NCBI GenBank assembly: GCA_902490245.1 | Contig: CABUDB010000057.1 | Span: forward strand, 1 to 8,637 | DNA length: 8,637 bases | Direction of reading: 5' to 3' | Origin: an uncultured Collinsella sp. | GTDB taxonomy: Bacteria; Actinomycetota; Coriobacteriia; Coriobacteriales; Coriobacteriaceae | Shown: positions 1 to 7,932 of the stretch, piece by piece | Layout: each line of letters opens with the position of its first letter | Position numbering within the stretch: the first letter of the stretch is position 1 | The notes under the pieces: model-generated | Told to the model about the DNA's origin: nothing | What the model saw: only the letters and a program-made list of their open reading frames with translations | The model's database searches: none | Position numbers and translations under genes: made by a program

Positions 1-2316
1 GCCCGCGAGGCCCAGCGCCGCGCCGTTCCCGCTTCCGACTCCGGTTCGCGCTTCCGTTCGCTGCTCGACCAGATCGCCGCACAGGAGACCGTGCTCAAGG
101 AGAAGAAGGACGCCGAGGACAAGGCCAAGGCCGAGCGCGCCGCCGAGCGCGGTAACCGTCGTGGCGGCAACAACGACCGCCGCGGTGGCCGTCGTAACGA
201 TCGCAACGCTTCCGACAACAACTCCGAGCGCAACGCCTCCGAGAGCCGTCCGCACAGCCATCGCACCAACGCCAGCAACAACGTCGCTGCCGGCATGGAC
301 TTCCCCAACCCCGATAAGCAGGGCAAGGGCAAGAAGCGCAAGGGCGGTCACAACAACGAAGAGGACCACTACAGCCGCATGGCTCGCGAGGCCGAGGAGT
401 ACAGCCGCGAGAAGGTCCTCGAGGAGGCCCGCGCTGCCGTCGAGGAGGCCTCTCGTGAGTCCACCGGTCGCCGCAAGAAGCGCAAGGAGAAGCGCGAGCG
501 CGAGGCTGCCAAGGCTCAGGAGGAGCGCAAGATTGAGGAGGCATTGGCCCAGGGCGTGAACCCCGAGGAGCTCGACGCCATCAAGGTTTCCCAGGGCGTT
601 ACCGTCCAGGAGCTCGCCGAGGCGCTCGACGTTCCGGCCAACGACATCATCAAGCGCCTGTTCCTGCTGGGTACGCCGCTCACCATGACGCAGTCCATGT
701 CCGACGACCTCGTCGAGCTCGTTGCCGACGACTTGGGTCGTCAGATCAAGATTATCACCCCCGAGGAGGAGAACACCTTCTCGTTCTACGACGATCCCGC
801 CGACCTTAAGCCGCGCGCACCGGTCGTCACCGTCATGGGCCACGTCGACCACGGCAAGACGTCGCTGCTCGACGCCATCCGTCACACCGGCGTTGCTGCC
901 GGCGAGGCGGGCGGCATTACGCAGGCCATCGGTGCTTCGCAGGTCATGATCAACGACCGCAAGATCACCTTCATCGATACCCCCGGTCACGCCACCTTTA
1001 CGGCTATGCGTGCCCGTGGCGCCAAGGTGACCGACATCGTCATTCTGATCGTGGCTGCCGACGACGGTGTCATGCCCCAGACGGTCGAGTCGATCAACCA
1101 CGCCAAGGCCGCCGGCGTACCCATCGTTGTCGCCGTCAACAAGATCGATAAGCCCGGCGCCAACCCCGACCGTGTGCGTCAGGAGCTCACCGAGTACGGC
1201 GTCATCCCCGAGGAGTGGGGCGGACAGAACATGTTCGTCAACATCTCGGCCAAGCAGAAGATCGGTATCGACGATCTGCTCGAGACCGTGCTGCTCCAGG
1301 CAGATGTGCTCGAGCTCAAGGCCAACCCGGACACCTTTGCCTCCGGCAACGTCCTCGAGGCCAAGCTCGACAAGGGCCGCGGCTCGGTCGCTACCGTGCT
1401 CGTGACCCGCGGTACCCTGCACGTGGGCGATACGCTTGTCGCCGGCCTCACCTACGGCCGCGTCCGCGCCATGCTCGACCCCAAGGGCCGCGCCGTCACC
1501 GAGGCCGGTCCCTCCGACGCCGTTGAGATCCTGGGCCTGCAGTCCGTGCCCAACGCCGGTGACGAGTTCCGTGTGTTCGAGGACGAGCGCGAGGCTCGCG
1601 CCCTTGCCGACGAGCGTTCGCTCAAGGCCCGTATCGAGGAGCAGAGCCGCGTCAAGCACGTTACGCTCGAGAACCTCTTCGAGACCATTGCCGACGCCGA
1701 GGTCAAGGAGCTCAACCTGATCATCAAGGCCGACGTCCAGGGTTCCATCGAGGCCCTTCAGGACTCGCTCGACAAGATGGATCAGTCCGAGGTCCGCATC
1801 AACACGATCCACTCCGCCGTTGGCGCCATCAACGAGACCGACGTCGTCCTGGCCGACGCCTCCAACGCCATCATCATCGGCTTTGGTGTGCGTCCCGACG
1901 GCAAGGCTCGCTCCGCTGCCGAGCGCGAGGGCGTCGAGATCCGTTGCTACGACGTTATCTACAAGTGCCTCGAGGAACTTGACGCTGCCCGTATCGGCAT
2001 GCTCAAGCCCACCGAGGTCGAGGTCTCCACGGGTACCGCGACCGTCCTGGACACCTTCAAGGTGCCCAAAGTCGGTATCGCTGCCGGTGTCCGCGTCGAA
2101 GAGGGCGAGATCGCCGCGACCGATTCCGTGCGTCTGGTGCGCGACGGCATCGTGGTCTTCAACGGCAAGATCGCCTCGATGCGTCACTACAAGGACGAGG
2201 CCAAGAGCCTCAAGAGCGGTTCCGAGGGCGGCATTGGCCTGGAGAACTTCCAGGACATCAAGCCCGGCGACCAGATCGAGGGTTATCGTATCGACCAGGT
2301 TGCCCGTACCGAGTAG
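1..2316 (+). CDS. infB: Translation initiation factor IF2 (5'-truncated by window edge)
   Basis: IF2 is the GTPase that brings fMet-tRNA to the 30S subunit and promotes subunit joining. The frame is open to base 1, so the gene starts upstream; 771 codons are visible (codon 1 = bases 1-3). Codons 1 to about 185 are a charged, low-complexity region rich in Arg/Gly/Asn, then Glu/Lys/Arg, typical of the poorly conserved IF2 N-terminus. An IF2_N-type helical domain follows at about 189-245. The G domain shows G1 GHVDHGKT (280-287), switch [10 protein letters not shown] (304-312), DTPGH (326-330), NKID (380-383) and SAK (416-418). Domain II (about 450-540), domain III ([15 protein letters not shown]) and the C2 domain (about 677-764) follow. 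C2 lacks both cysteines normal in IF2 (AGV for AGC, SEGG for xECG). Codon use is strongly biased to C/G-ending codons, more so than in the genes downstream, which suggests high expression. Identification is certain; only the start is missing. Confidence 0.98.
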   Translation, partial: AREAQRRAVPASDSGSRFRSLLDQIAAQETVLKEKKDAEDKAKAERAAERGNRRGGNNDRRGGRRNDRNASDNNSERNASESRPHSHRTNASNNVAAGMDFPNPDKQGKGKKRKGGHNNEEDHYSRMAREAEEYSREKVLEEARAAVEEASRESTGRRKKRKEKREREAAKAQEERKIEEALAQGVNPEELDAIKVSQGVTVQELAEALDVPANDIIKRLFLLGTPLTMTQSMSDDLVELVADDLGRQIKIITPEEENTFSFYDDPADLKPRAPVVTVMGHVDHGKTSLLDAIRHTGVAAGEAGGITQAIGASQVMINDRKITFIDTPGHATFTAMRARGAKVTDIVILIVAADDGVMPQTVESINHAKAAGVPIVVAVNKIDKPGANPDRVRQELTEYGVIPEEWGGQNMFVNISAKQKIGIDDLLETVLLQADVLELKANPDTFASGNVLEAKLDKGRGSVATVLVTRGTLHVGDTLVAGLTYGRVRAMLDPKGRAVTEAGPSDAVEILGLQSVPNAGDEFRVFEDEREARALADERSLKARIEEQSRVKHVTLENLFETIADAEVKELNLIIKADVQGSIEALQDSLDKMDQSEVRINTIHSAVGAINETDVVLADASNAIIIGFGVRPDGKARSAAEREGVEIRCYDVIYKCLEELDAARIGMLKPTEVEVSTGTATVLDTFKVPKVGIAAGVRVEEGEIAATDSVRLVRDGIVVFNGKIASMRHYKDEAKSLKSGSEGGIGLENFQDIKPGDQIEGYRIDQVARTE

Positions 2317-2320
2317 GGGG
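2315..2320 (+). promoter_or_regulatory. rbfA ribosome binding site overlapping the infB stop
   Basis: AGGGGG begins inside the infB TAG stop codon and ends 7 bases before the rbfA ATG. A terminating ribosome would cover this site, which fits coupled translation of rbfA. Confidence 0.7.
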
Positions 2321-2327
2321 TAGCGCT

Positions 2328-2738
2328 ATGAAGCAGACGCAGGCAACCCGCCGTCTGGGCGAGCAGCTTCGCGAGAAGCTCGGTTATATCCTGCTCTTTG
2401 AGGTTTCCGATCCGCGTCTCGACCTGGTTACTTTGACCGCGGTCGAGGTCGCGGTGGACCGTTCGTTCGCGCGCGTGTACGTGTCGTGCGATGCGAGCCG
2501 CTACGACGAGGTCATGGAGGCGCTCGCAAGCGCCAAGGGCCGTATTCGCAGCCTGTTGGCTCGCTCGCTCGATTGGCGTGTTACGCCCGAGCTCGATTTT
2601 CGCATCGATCGCTCGACCGATGAGGCTGAGCGCATCACGCGTGCGCTGGAAAACGTTCCCGCCACGCTTGCGATCGAAAAGGACGAGGACGGCTATCCGA
2701 TAGCGGATGCCGCCCAGGAGGCAGCTTTAGATGACTAA
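2328..2738 (+). CDS. rbfA: 30S ribosome-binding factor A
   Basis: RbfA is a small KH-fold protein that binds the immature 30S subunit and helps 16S rRNA 5'-end maturation, notably at low temperature. The 136-residue product has the usual family length and pattern: an N-terminal helix (RRLGEQLREKLGYIL), the SDPRLDLVTLTAVEVAVD strand segment, ARVYVS, a central helix (MEALASAKGRIRSLLAR), and the WRVTPELDFRIDRSTDEAERI segment near the C-terminus. The last ~20 residues are an acidic, Ala-rich tail. The ATG follows AGGGGG by 7 bases, and the gene sits 11 bases after infB, its standard neighbour. Its last 8 bases overlap the next gene. Confidence 0.95.
   Translation: MKQTQATRRLGEQLREKLGYILLFEVSDPRLDLVTLTAVEVAVDRSFARVYVSCDASRYDEVMEALASAKGRIRSLLARSLDWRVTPELDFRIDRSTDEAERITRALENVPATLAIEKDEDGYPIADAAQEAALDD
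2716..2721 (+). promoter_or_regulatory. Ribosome binding site of the DHH phosphoesterase gene
   Basis: A perfect AGGAGG inside the 3' end of rbfA, 9 bases before the ATG at 2731, fixes that start even though it overlaps rbfA. Confidence 0.8.
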
Positions 2739-3774
2739 TTCCGCCGACCTCGCCTCGTGCGAGTCTGCAGATATTCAGCGACGCATCCTCGAGCTCATCG
2801 AGGGTGCGTCCTCCATTGCGATTTCGGGACATACTTCTCCCGATGGCGATGCCTTGGGCTCCGTGTTGGGTCTGGGCCTTTCGCTCATGAAGTTTTTCCC
2901 CAACAAGGACATTGCGCTGCTGCTGGCAGACGATGATCCGGTTCCGCGCATCTACCGCTTTATGGAAGGCTCCGATCGCCTGGTACCGGCATCTGCGTAT
3001 ACCGGCAATCCGGACCTGTTCATCTCGGTGGACGTGCCGGTCGTCGAGCGTCTCAATAATTCCGCCGAGGTGCTTCGTCGCTCCAAGCATGTGGTGTGCT
3101 TCGATCACCATCCGGCGCGCGAGGAGTTTGCCGAGCTCAGCCTGAGGCGCGTCGAAGCTGCAGCCTGCGCCATGATCATCGACCGCTTCTTGGACAATTG
3201 CGGCATTGTCGCACGTGATGGCGTTGCAACCTGCCTGCTGTGCGGCTTGGTTACCGATACCGGCCGTTTTCAGTACCAAAACGCCGACGCCGCCGCGTTC
3301 CATGCAGCCTCGCGTCTGGTTGCCCACGGTGCCGATCCGGCGCGTGTGGCACTCGAGGTCTACCAGAGCATGCGCGTTGAGTTTTTGCACCTCAAGTCCA
3401 TCGTTATGGGCCGCATTAAGACGGTGGCCCACGGGCGCGTCGCGTATAGCTACGCGTACCAGAGTGACCTTGAGGCGTGCGGTGTCACCTCGGATGAGTG
3501 CGACGGTCTGGTTGACGTGGTGCGCTCGGTGATGGGCGTCGAGGTCTGCCTGTTCCTGAAGGGCATTGAGGGCGATACCAAGGTGCGCGGCAACCTGCGC
3601 TCCAAGGGTGACCTCAACGTGTCCGAGATCGCTGCTGCCTTTGGCGGAGGCGGACATCCCGCTGCCGCCGGTTTCTCCAACAACGGAACGATTCTCGAGA
3701 CGCTCACCGTGGCACTTCCCATGCTGGCCGAACTGGTAGGGGAGGATCCCGCTTCGGTGACCGTCGAGCTTTAA
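2731..3774 (+). CDS. nrnA: DHH/DHHA1 phosphoesterase, NrnA-type (nanoRNase / pAp phosphatase)
   Basis: NrnA-family enzymes are Mn-dependent phosphoesterases that degrade very short RNAs and dephosphorylate 3'-phosphoadenosine 5'-phosphate; some also hydrolyse pApA. The 347-residue product has all expected motifs: HTSPDGDALGS (H34, D38, D40), a motif II Asp (D101 in SVDVP), the DHH triad at 125-127 and a further metal ligand D176 in LVTDTGRF. It also has the C-terminal DHHA1 substrate-binding domain with LRSKG (289-293) and GGGGHPAAAG (305-314). No transmembrane segment is visible, so this is the stand-alone soluble form rather than the membrane GdpP type. The ATG overlaps rbfA by 8 bases and has a perfect AGGAGG. 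A position between rbfA and truB is common in Gram-positive infB operons. Family assignment is secure; the exact substrate is inferred. Confidence 0.92.
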   Translation: MTNSADLASCESADIQRRILELIEGASSIAISGHTSPDGDALGSVLGLGLSLMKFFPNKDIALLLADDDPVPRIYRFMEGSDRLVPASAYTGNPDLFISVDVPVVERLNNSAEVLRRSKHVVCFDHHPAREEFAELSLRRVEAAACAMIIDRFLDNCGIVARDGVATCLLCGLVTDTGRFQYQNADAAAFHAASRLVAHGADPARVALEVYQSMRVEFLHLKSIVMGRIKTVAHGRVAYSYAYQSDLEACGVTSDECDGLVDVVRSVMGVEVCLFLKGIEGDTKVRGNLRSKGDLNVSEIAAAFGGGGHPAAAGFSNNGTILETLTVALPMLAELVGEDPASVTVEL

Positions 3775-3789
3775 CTTTTTGGATGGTAC

Positions 3790-4722
3790 ATGGCTCGTCG
3801 TACGCCTTCTCAACTGAATATGCTGCTCGCCGTCGATAAGCCGGTGGGCTGCACGTCCCACGATGTGGTTTCGCAATGCCGGCGCGCCCTCCATGAGCGA
3901 CGCGTCGGCCATGCCGGCACGCTCGACCCCATGGCATCGGGTGTCATGGTGGTGGGTGTGGGCCAGGCCACCCGTCTGCTGGGCATGCTCACGCTCGATA
4001 CCAAAAGCTATGTCGCCGACATCTCGTTTGGCGCCGAGACCAATACCGATGATGCGGAGGGCGAGGCGGTCCGCACGGTGGCTGTTGCCAACGAGCTCCG
4101 CGATCCTGCCTATGCCCGTGAGCGCTTGGCCGCTATGCTGGGTCCGCAGATGCAGGTGCCGCCGGCGTTTTCGGCTATCTCGGTCAATGGCGTTCGCGCC
4201 TACAAGTCTGCTCGCGAGGGCAATGCGGTGGACCTACCTCCGCGCCCCGTCGAGGTCTATGCCGCCGACCTGATCGCCGTGGGAGGCGAAGGTGATACGT
4301 GTGTGTGGACCGTGGCGTTCTCAGTGAGCAAGGGTACCTATATCCGTGCGCTCGCTCGCGATTTGGGCCGCGCCTGCGAGAGCGCCGCGCACATTTCCGC
4401 GCTGCGCCGCACGGCCTCCGGTGTTGTTTCCATTGGCGCTTGTCATGCGGTCGAGGAGCTTTCTCCTGAGTCCGCGGCTGGCTTTGCCCTGGATCCCATT
4501 GCGGCCTTGGGCGCCACGCGTGTTGACTTGCCGGGCAATCTTGCCGACGACCTGCTCTGCGGCCGACGCATTCCCGTTGAGCGTGCGCTTGCCGATTTCG
4601 ATTCCGCGAAGGCGCCTTTTGCGTTGGTGCTCGATGGGGGACTCAAGGCGCTTGCCCGCATTGAGAGTGGCCGCTTTGTCATGGAGCACGTGTTTCCGCA
4701 GGCAATCGGCGGTGTTCGATGA
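3790..4722 (+). CDS. truB: tRNA pseudouridine(55) synthase
   Basis: TruB converts U55 in the T-loop of elongator tRNAs to pseudouridine and also acts as a tRNA-folding chaperone. The 310-residue product shows LLAVDKPVGCTSHDV (12-26), the catalytic motif GHAGTLDPMASG with Asp46, the KSY segment (72-74), the QVPPAFSAISVNGVRAYK segment, SKGTYIRALARDLG, and ALRRTASG. A C-terminal domain of roughly 70 residues follows, as in actinobacterial TruB. The start is the first ATG after the preceding stop, with only a weak GGA (3781-3783) in front. Met11 at 3820 is an alternative that would still keep all the motifs but has no better ribosome binding site. It lies 15 bases after the DHH gene and overlaps ribF by four bases (ATGA). 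Confidence 0.96.
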   Translation: MARRTPSQLNMLLAVDKPVGCTSHDVVSQCRRALHERRVGHAGTLDPMASGVMVVGVGQATRLLGMLTLDTKSYVADISFGAETNTDDAEGEAVRTVAVANELRDPAYARERLAAMLGPQMQVPPAFSAISVNGVRAYKSAREGNAVDLPPRPVEVYAADLIAVGGEGDTCVWTVAFSVSKGTYIRALARDLGRACESAAHISALRRTASGVVSIGACHAVEELSPESAAGFALDPIAALGATRVDLPGNLADDLLCGRRIPVERALADFDSAKAPFALVLDGGLKALARIESGRFVMEHVFPQAIGGVR

Positions 4723-5726
4723 TGTTGTCCGCTCGTGAGCTCGCGCGTATCTTTTTCGAGGGCGAGTCGGACGAGGCCCGCATCGTCACTGCCGATGCGT
4801 TTGATGAGTGCGAGCACTTGGGTGCTGCTTCGATTGCCATCGGCGTGTTCGATGGTGTGCACCGTGGACACCAGGAACTCATCGAAGCGCTTGTCCGTGA
4901 TGCCCGTGCCCATGACTGCAAGGCTGTCGTGGTCACTTTCGATCCCGACCCGGACGTTGTGGTGAGTCCTTCGCCCGCTCAAAAATTGATGACGACGGCC
5001 GACCGTCTACATGCCTTGGCTCAGACCGGGGTCGATGCGGTGGTGGCCGTTTCCTTTACGCCTGAGGTTGCGGCACTCGACCATGTCGGTTTTTTCGCAC
5101 TGCTATCACGCGTGGTCTGCATTCGTTCGATTCGCGTTGGCAGCGACTTTAGGCTGGGTCGTGGCGGTGCTTCTGGTGTTGCCGAGATGCGCGCCTGGGG
5201 TTCCGAGCACGGCGTTGACGTGTATGGTCACGACCTGCTTTGCGAGGGCGGTGAGGCTATTTGTGCCACCCGCATTCGTCATGAGCTGGGACAGGGCCAT
5301 GTGGAGCTTGCTGCTGAGTTGCTCGGCCGCCCGTATATGGTGCGTGGCGGTGTTATTCGCGGCCGTCACGAGGGGTCTGGCATGGGCTTTCCCACGGCAA
5401 ACCTGCAAGTTCCCGATGGTATTCAGGTGCCAGCCGACGGCGTGTATGAGGGTCTGGTGCTCGTCGATGACACCGTGTGGCCCGCTGCCGTGAACGTCGG
5501 CCTGCCGCCGACGTATGCCGACGATGCCGCTTCGGCGCATCTCGAGGCTAATTTAATTGGTTATACGGGCGACCTGTACGGCGCTTCCGTTTCGCTGGCG
5601 TTTACGCGCTGGCTGCGTCCGTCGCGCGTGTTCGATTCGCTGGATGAGTTGATCGCGACCGTCGAGGGTAATATCGAAGATATTCGTCACAACTTGGGCG
5701 AGCAGGGGGTGAGCATCCGTGATTAG
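4719..5726 (+). CDS. ribF: Bifunctional riboflavin kinase / FMN adenylyltransferase (FAD synthetase)
   Basis: RibF phosphorylates riboflavin to FMN and adenylates FMN to FAD. The 335-residue product has the usual two modules. The N-terminal nucleotidyltransferase-like module carries GVFDGVHRGHQ (42-52), TFDPDP (73-78), VGSDFRLGRGGASG (140-153) and ICATRIR (181-187). The C-terminal riboflavin kinase module carries GRPYMVRGGVIRG (203-215), MGFPTAN (222-228), PADGVYEG (238-245), VNVGLPPT (258-265), the probable catalytic Glu276 (LEANL) and GDLYG (284-288). Two adenylyltransferase motifs deviate from the usual TFxPHP and ISSTxxR, while the kinase motifs look complete. About 35 residues precede the first core strand. 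The start codon overlaps the truB stop (ATGA) with only a weak GGCGGT upstream, so translation probably depends on coupling. Overall identity is firm; retention of the adenylyltransferase step is less sure. Confidence 0.94.
   Translation: MMLSARELARIFFEGESDEARIVTADAFDECEHLGAASIAIGVFDGVHRGHQELIEALVRDARAHDCKAVVVTFDPDPDVVVSPSPAQKLMTTADRLHALAQTGVDAVVAVSFTPEVAALDHVGFFALLSRVVCIRSIRVGSDFRLGRGGASGVAEMRAWGSEHGVDVYGHDLLCEGGEAICATRIRHELGQGHVELAAELLGRPYMVRGGVIRGRHEGSGMGFPTANLQVPDGIQVPADGVYEGLVLVDDTVWPAAVNVGLPPTYADDAASAHLEANLIGYTGDLYGASVSLAFTRWLRPSRVFDSLDELIATVEGNIEDIRHNLGEQGVSIRD
5704..5709 (+). promoter_or_regulatory. dnaG ribosome binding site
   Basis: AGGGGG within the 3' end of ribF, 9 bases before the GTG at 5719. 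It supports the GTG start, which is followed by ISDEEKDQVR, the expected start of a primase. Confidence 0.75.
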
Positions 5727-7827
5727 CGATGAGGAAAAAGACCAGGTACGCGCTGCGTCCGACCTAGTCGCCATCGTGCAGGAAACGGTTGAGCTCAAGC
5801 CCCGCGGCCATGAGTTTTGGGGCTGCTGCCCTTTTCATGGCGAAAAGACGCCGTCTTTCCACATTATTCCCGCCACGCAGGTGTGGCATTGCTTTGGCTG
5901 CGGCGAGGGTGGCGACGTCTTCACCTATATCATGAAGCGCGAGAACCTGAGCTTTCCCGAGTCAATCCGTTATCTGGCCGATCGCGCGGGTATTGAGCTG
6001 CACGACACCGGAGACCGCCGCGAGCGCGGTACTAAGCGTGCCCGAATCTACGATCTGTGCGCCGAGACCGCCCAGTTCTACCACACCATGCTTATGCGCG
6101 GTAAGGACGGCCGTCCGCGCGAGTACTTTGCCAGCCGCGGCATGGGTGGCGACGTCTGCCGCCGCTACTGCCTGGGCTTTGCACCAGGTCGCAACGCTCT
6201 GGTGTCGCACCTGTCCCAAGCGGGTTTTACCCCGCAGGAGATGATCGACGCCAACGTTGCCGTGAGCCGCGGGCGCGGGCAGCTTGCCGACCGCTTTTAC
6301 GACCGCGTGATGTTCCCCATCTTTGATGAGCAAGGGCATAACATCGCCTTTGGCGGTCGCATCATGGGTGACGGCCAACCTAAGTACCTCAACACCGCCG
6401 AGACGAGCGTGTTTCATAAAAAGCGAAACCTCTACGGCTTTAATTGGGCCAAGGAGTTTATCGTCGCGCAGGATACCGCCATTGTGGTGGAGGGCTATAC
6501 CGACTGCATCGCCTGTTGGGAGGCGGGGATTAAAAACGTTGTCGCCACGCTGGGCACCGCGCTCACGGAGCATCACGTCAAGACGCTCACTCGCTTTGCC
6601 AAGCGCATCGTGTATATGTTTGACGGCGATGCCGCGGGCCAGAAGGCCGCCCGTCGCGCGATTCAGTTTATCGAGCAGGATTCGATGGACCTGCGCTGCG
6701 TGGTGCTGCCCGACGGCAACGATCCCATGGAGTTCATCACGGCGCACGGCGGAGAGGAGCTGCAGAAACGTATTGACGCCGCCGAGCCGCTTATGGACTT
6801 TGTCTACCGTTCGCTGCAGGAGTCGAGCGACATCACCACGCCGGGCGGCCGCGCCAAGGCGCTGGAAGATGCACTGACGCTTATCTATCCGCTGCGCGAC
6901 AGCTATATGATCGACACGTACTTTATTCAAATTGCCGACCTGTTGGGTTTGGATCTGGAGACAGTGCGTGCGAGCTCGGGCCGTGTGTTTCGCGATGTCG
7001 CCAAGCGCGAGGATGCGGAACGACGTCGTGAGCAGAACTATGAGCGCCAGCGGGCACAGGCTGAGCGCTCTGGTAGCGCGGGCGGTCGGACGTCTGGTTC
7101 GCAGGGGGCATCTCGCGGTGCTTGGGCATCGGGCGCGACGCCGCCGGTGTCCGCGCCGGTCGAAGAAGAGCCGTATGACTACGTCCCGCTCGATGCCTAC
7201 GGCGCCGCGCCCGTGGAGGTCGTCGACGACCTGCCGCCGATCGACGCGCCTGATGGTATGGGTGCTGTACCTGTGACTGATGGTTCGGGTGCTCCGGCTG
7301 CGGCGGCGCCGATGGTTCTTACTGATCTTGAGCGTAAGTCCTTGGCAGGGGAGCGCGAGCTGCTGACGATGCTTACGAGCTACCCCGATCTGTTCCGCAC
7401 GTATGCCGACCGCATTTGTTCTATCGAATGGGTCGATCCGCGTCACGAGTCCATTGCGTGGGCCGTGCTCGCGACGCCGCCGGGCACCGATCCTGCGGCC
7501 TGCATGGATGCGGCGCGCGCGGTGTGTCCCGAGGCGGCCTCCCTTGTCAGCGCCGGGCGCATCTCGGCAACGAGTAAGCACCCGACCGAGACGAACATCG
7601 TCTTTATGCTCGATACGCTCGAGCTCTACACCATCAAGCGTCGCATGCGAGCCGCGCAGGCCAAGTTGCGTCAGGACCGTTCACTCGACGATGAGGCCCG
7701 TCGCGTGCTGACGATGCAGGCGATGCAAGATTCGCAGCGCCAGCGCGAGCTCCAAAAGTCGATTGGTGGCGTAGCCGACCCGTTCCGTTTGATCGGTTTA
7801 GAGACTGCTGGCGCCGACCAGGCCTAG
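5719..7827 (+). CDS. dnaG: DNA primase
   Basis: DnaG makes RNA primers at the replication fork and is recruited by the replicative helicase DnaB. The 702-residue product has the CHC2 zinc module (C37, H40, C58, C61), FGGR (211-214) and KYLNTAETSVFHK in the polymerase core. The TOPRIM domain shows EGYTD (258-262), GTAL (279-282) and DGD (302-304), the metal-binding acids. After about residue 430 comes a ~100-residue low-complexity linker: first Arg/Gln/Glu, then Ser/Gly, then an acidic stretch at 482-513 with no Lys or Arg. A helical C-terminal domain (about 534-702) matches the helicase-interaction position. B. subtilis DnaG is about 600 residues, and the linker accounts for most of the extra length. 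The GTG start overlaps ribF by 8 bases and may temper expression. dnaG next to rpoD is the classic macromolecular-synthesis pairing. Confidence 0.97.
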   Translation: MISDEEKDQVRAASDLVAIVQETVELKPRGHEFWGCCPFHGEKTPSFHIIPATQVWHCFGCGEGGDVFTYIMKRENLSFPESIRYLADRAGIELHDTGDRRERGTKRARIYDLCAETAQFYHTMLMRGKDGRPREYFASRGMGGDVCRRYCLGFAPGRNALVSHLSQAGFTPQEMIDANVAVSRGRGQLADRFYDRVMFPIFDEQGHNIAFGGRIMGDGQPKYLNTAETSVFHKKRNLYGFNWAKEFIVAQDTAIVVEGYTDCIACWEAGIKNVVATLGTALTEHHVKTLTRFAKRIVYMFDGDAAGQKAARRAIQFIEQDSMDLRCVVLPDGNDPMEFITAHGGEELQKRIDAAEPLMDFVYRSLQESSDITTPGGRAKALEDALTLIYPLRDSYMIDTYFIQIADLLGLDLETVRASSGRVFRDVAKREDAERRREQNYERQRAQAERSGSAGGRTSGSQGASRGAWASGATPPVSAPVEEEPYDYVPLDAYGAAPVEVVDDLPPIDAPDGMGAVPVTDGSGAPAAAAPMVLTDLERKSLAGERELLTMLTSYPDLFRTYADRICSIEWVDPRHESIAWAVLATPPGTDPAACMDAARAVCPEAASLVSAGRISATSKHPTETNIVFMLDTLELYTIKRRMRAAQAKLRQDRSLDDEARRVLTMQAMQDSQRQRELQKSIGGVADPFRLIGLETAGADQA

Positions 7828-7896
7828 ATGTTGTGGTCAACCAGCGTATTCTCGCCTATATCCAGTCTGAATTTTGGGTATAGACGTCAATGTTTG

Positions 7897-7905
7897 TGCT
7901 AAAGT
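7897..7905 (+). promoter_or_regulatory. Candidate extended -10 promoter of rpoD
   Basis: TGCTAAAGT reads as an extended -10 (TG, one base, TAAAGT) in the only sizeable gap of the cluster. No good -35 lies 16-18 bases upstream; TTGGGT at 7874-7879 is 20 bases away. The predicted transcript start near 7911-7913 would give a leader of about 26 bases. This is a visual match only. Confidence 0.4.
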
Positions 7906-7909
7906 AATG

Positions 7910-7922
7910 AGTCCTGTGGACT
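7910..7922 (+). repeat. Small inverted repeat at the predicted rpoD transcript start
   Basis: AGTCC, a 3-base TGT loop, then GGACT: a perfect 5-bp stem lying just downstream of the candidate -10 and ending 3 bases before the AAGGGAG ribosome binding site. It could be an operator half-site pair or a 5'-end hairpin. It is short enough to be chance. Confidence 0.35.
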
Positions 7923-7925
7923 ACG

Positions 7926-7932
7926 AAGGGAG
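7926..7932 (+). promoter_or_regulatory. rpoD ribosome binding site
   Basis: AAGGGAG ends 5 bases before the GTG at 7938. It is the reason for choosing this GTG as the start. Confidence 0.75.

Noticed and set aside
91..93. GTG at 91 as the start of infB
   Set aside because: The frame is open and IF2-like back to base 1, no ribosome binding site precedes it, and IF2 needs more N-terminal sequence. The start is outside the window.
3820..3822. ATG at 3820 as the truB start
   Set aside because: TruB core motifs would survive, but no ribosome binding site precedes it, and the ATG at 3790 has at least a weak GGA and close operon spacing. Not fully excluded.
2635..3912. 425-codon open frame on the - strand opposite the DHH gene and truB start
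   Set aside because: It spans the ends of three real genes, has no recognisable motif, and fits a GC-driven shadow frame.
5548..5568. AT-rich patch in ribF (TAATTTAATTGGTTATAC) as an internal dnaG promoter
   Set aside because: TATACG is a poor -10, and no -35-like hexamer sits at the right distance. It is also ordinary coding sequence (ANLIGYTG).
5962..7581. 539-codon open frame on the - strand opposite dnaG
   Set aside because: It lies fully inside an unmistakable primase gene. Its product is a His/Arg/Ala-rich mix with no recognisable domain, as expected of the mirror frame of GC-rich coding DNA.
7831..7844. TGGTCAACCA near the dnaG stop as a terminator
   Set aside because: Only TGGT/ACCA can pair around a 2-base loop, with no following U-run.
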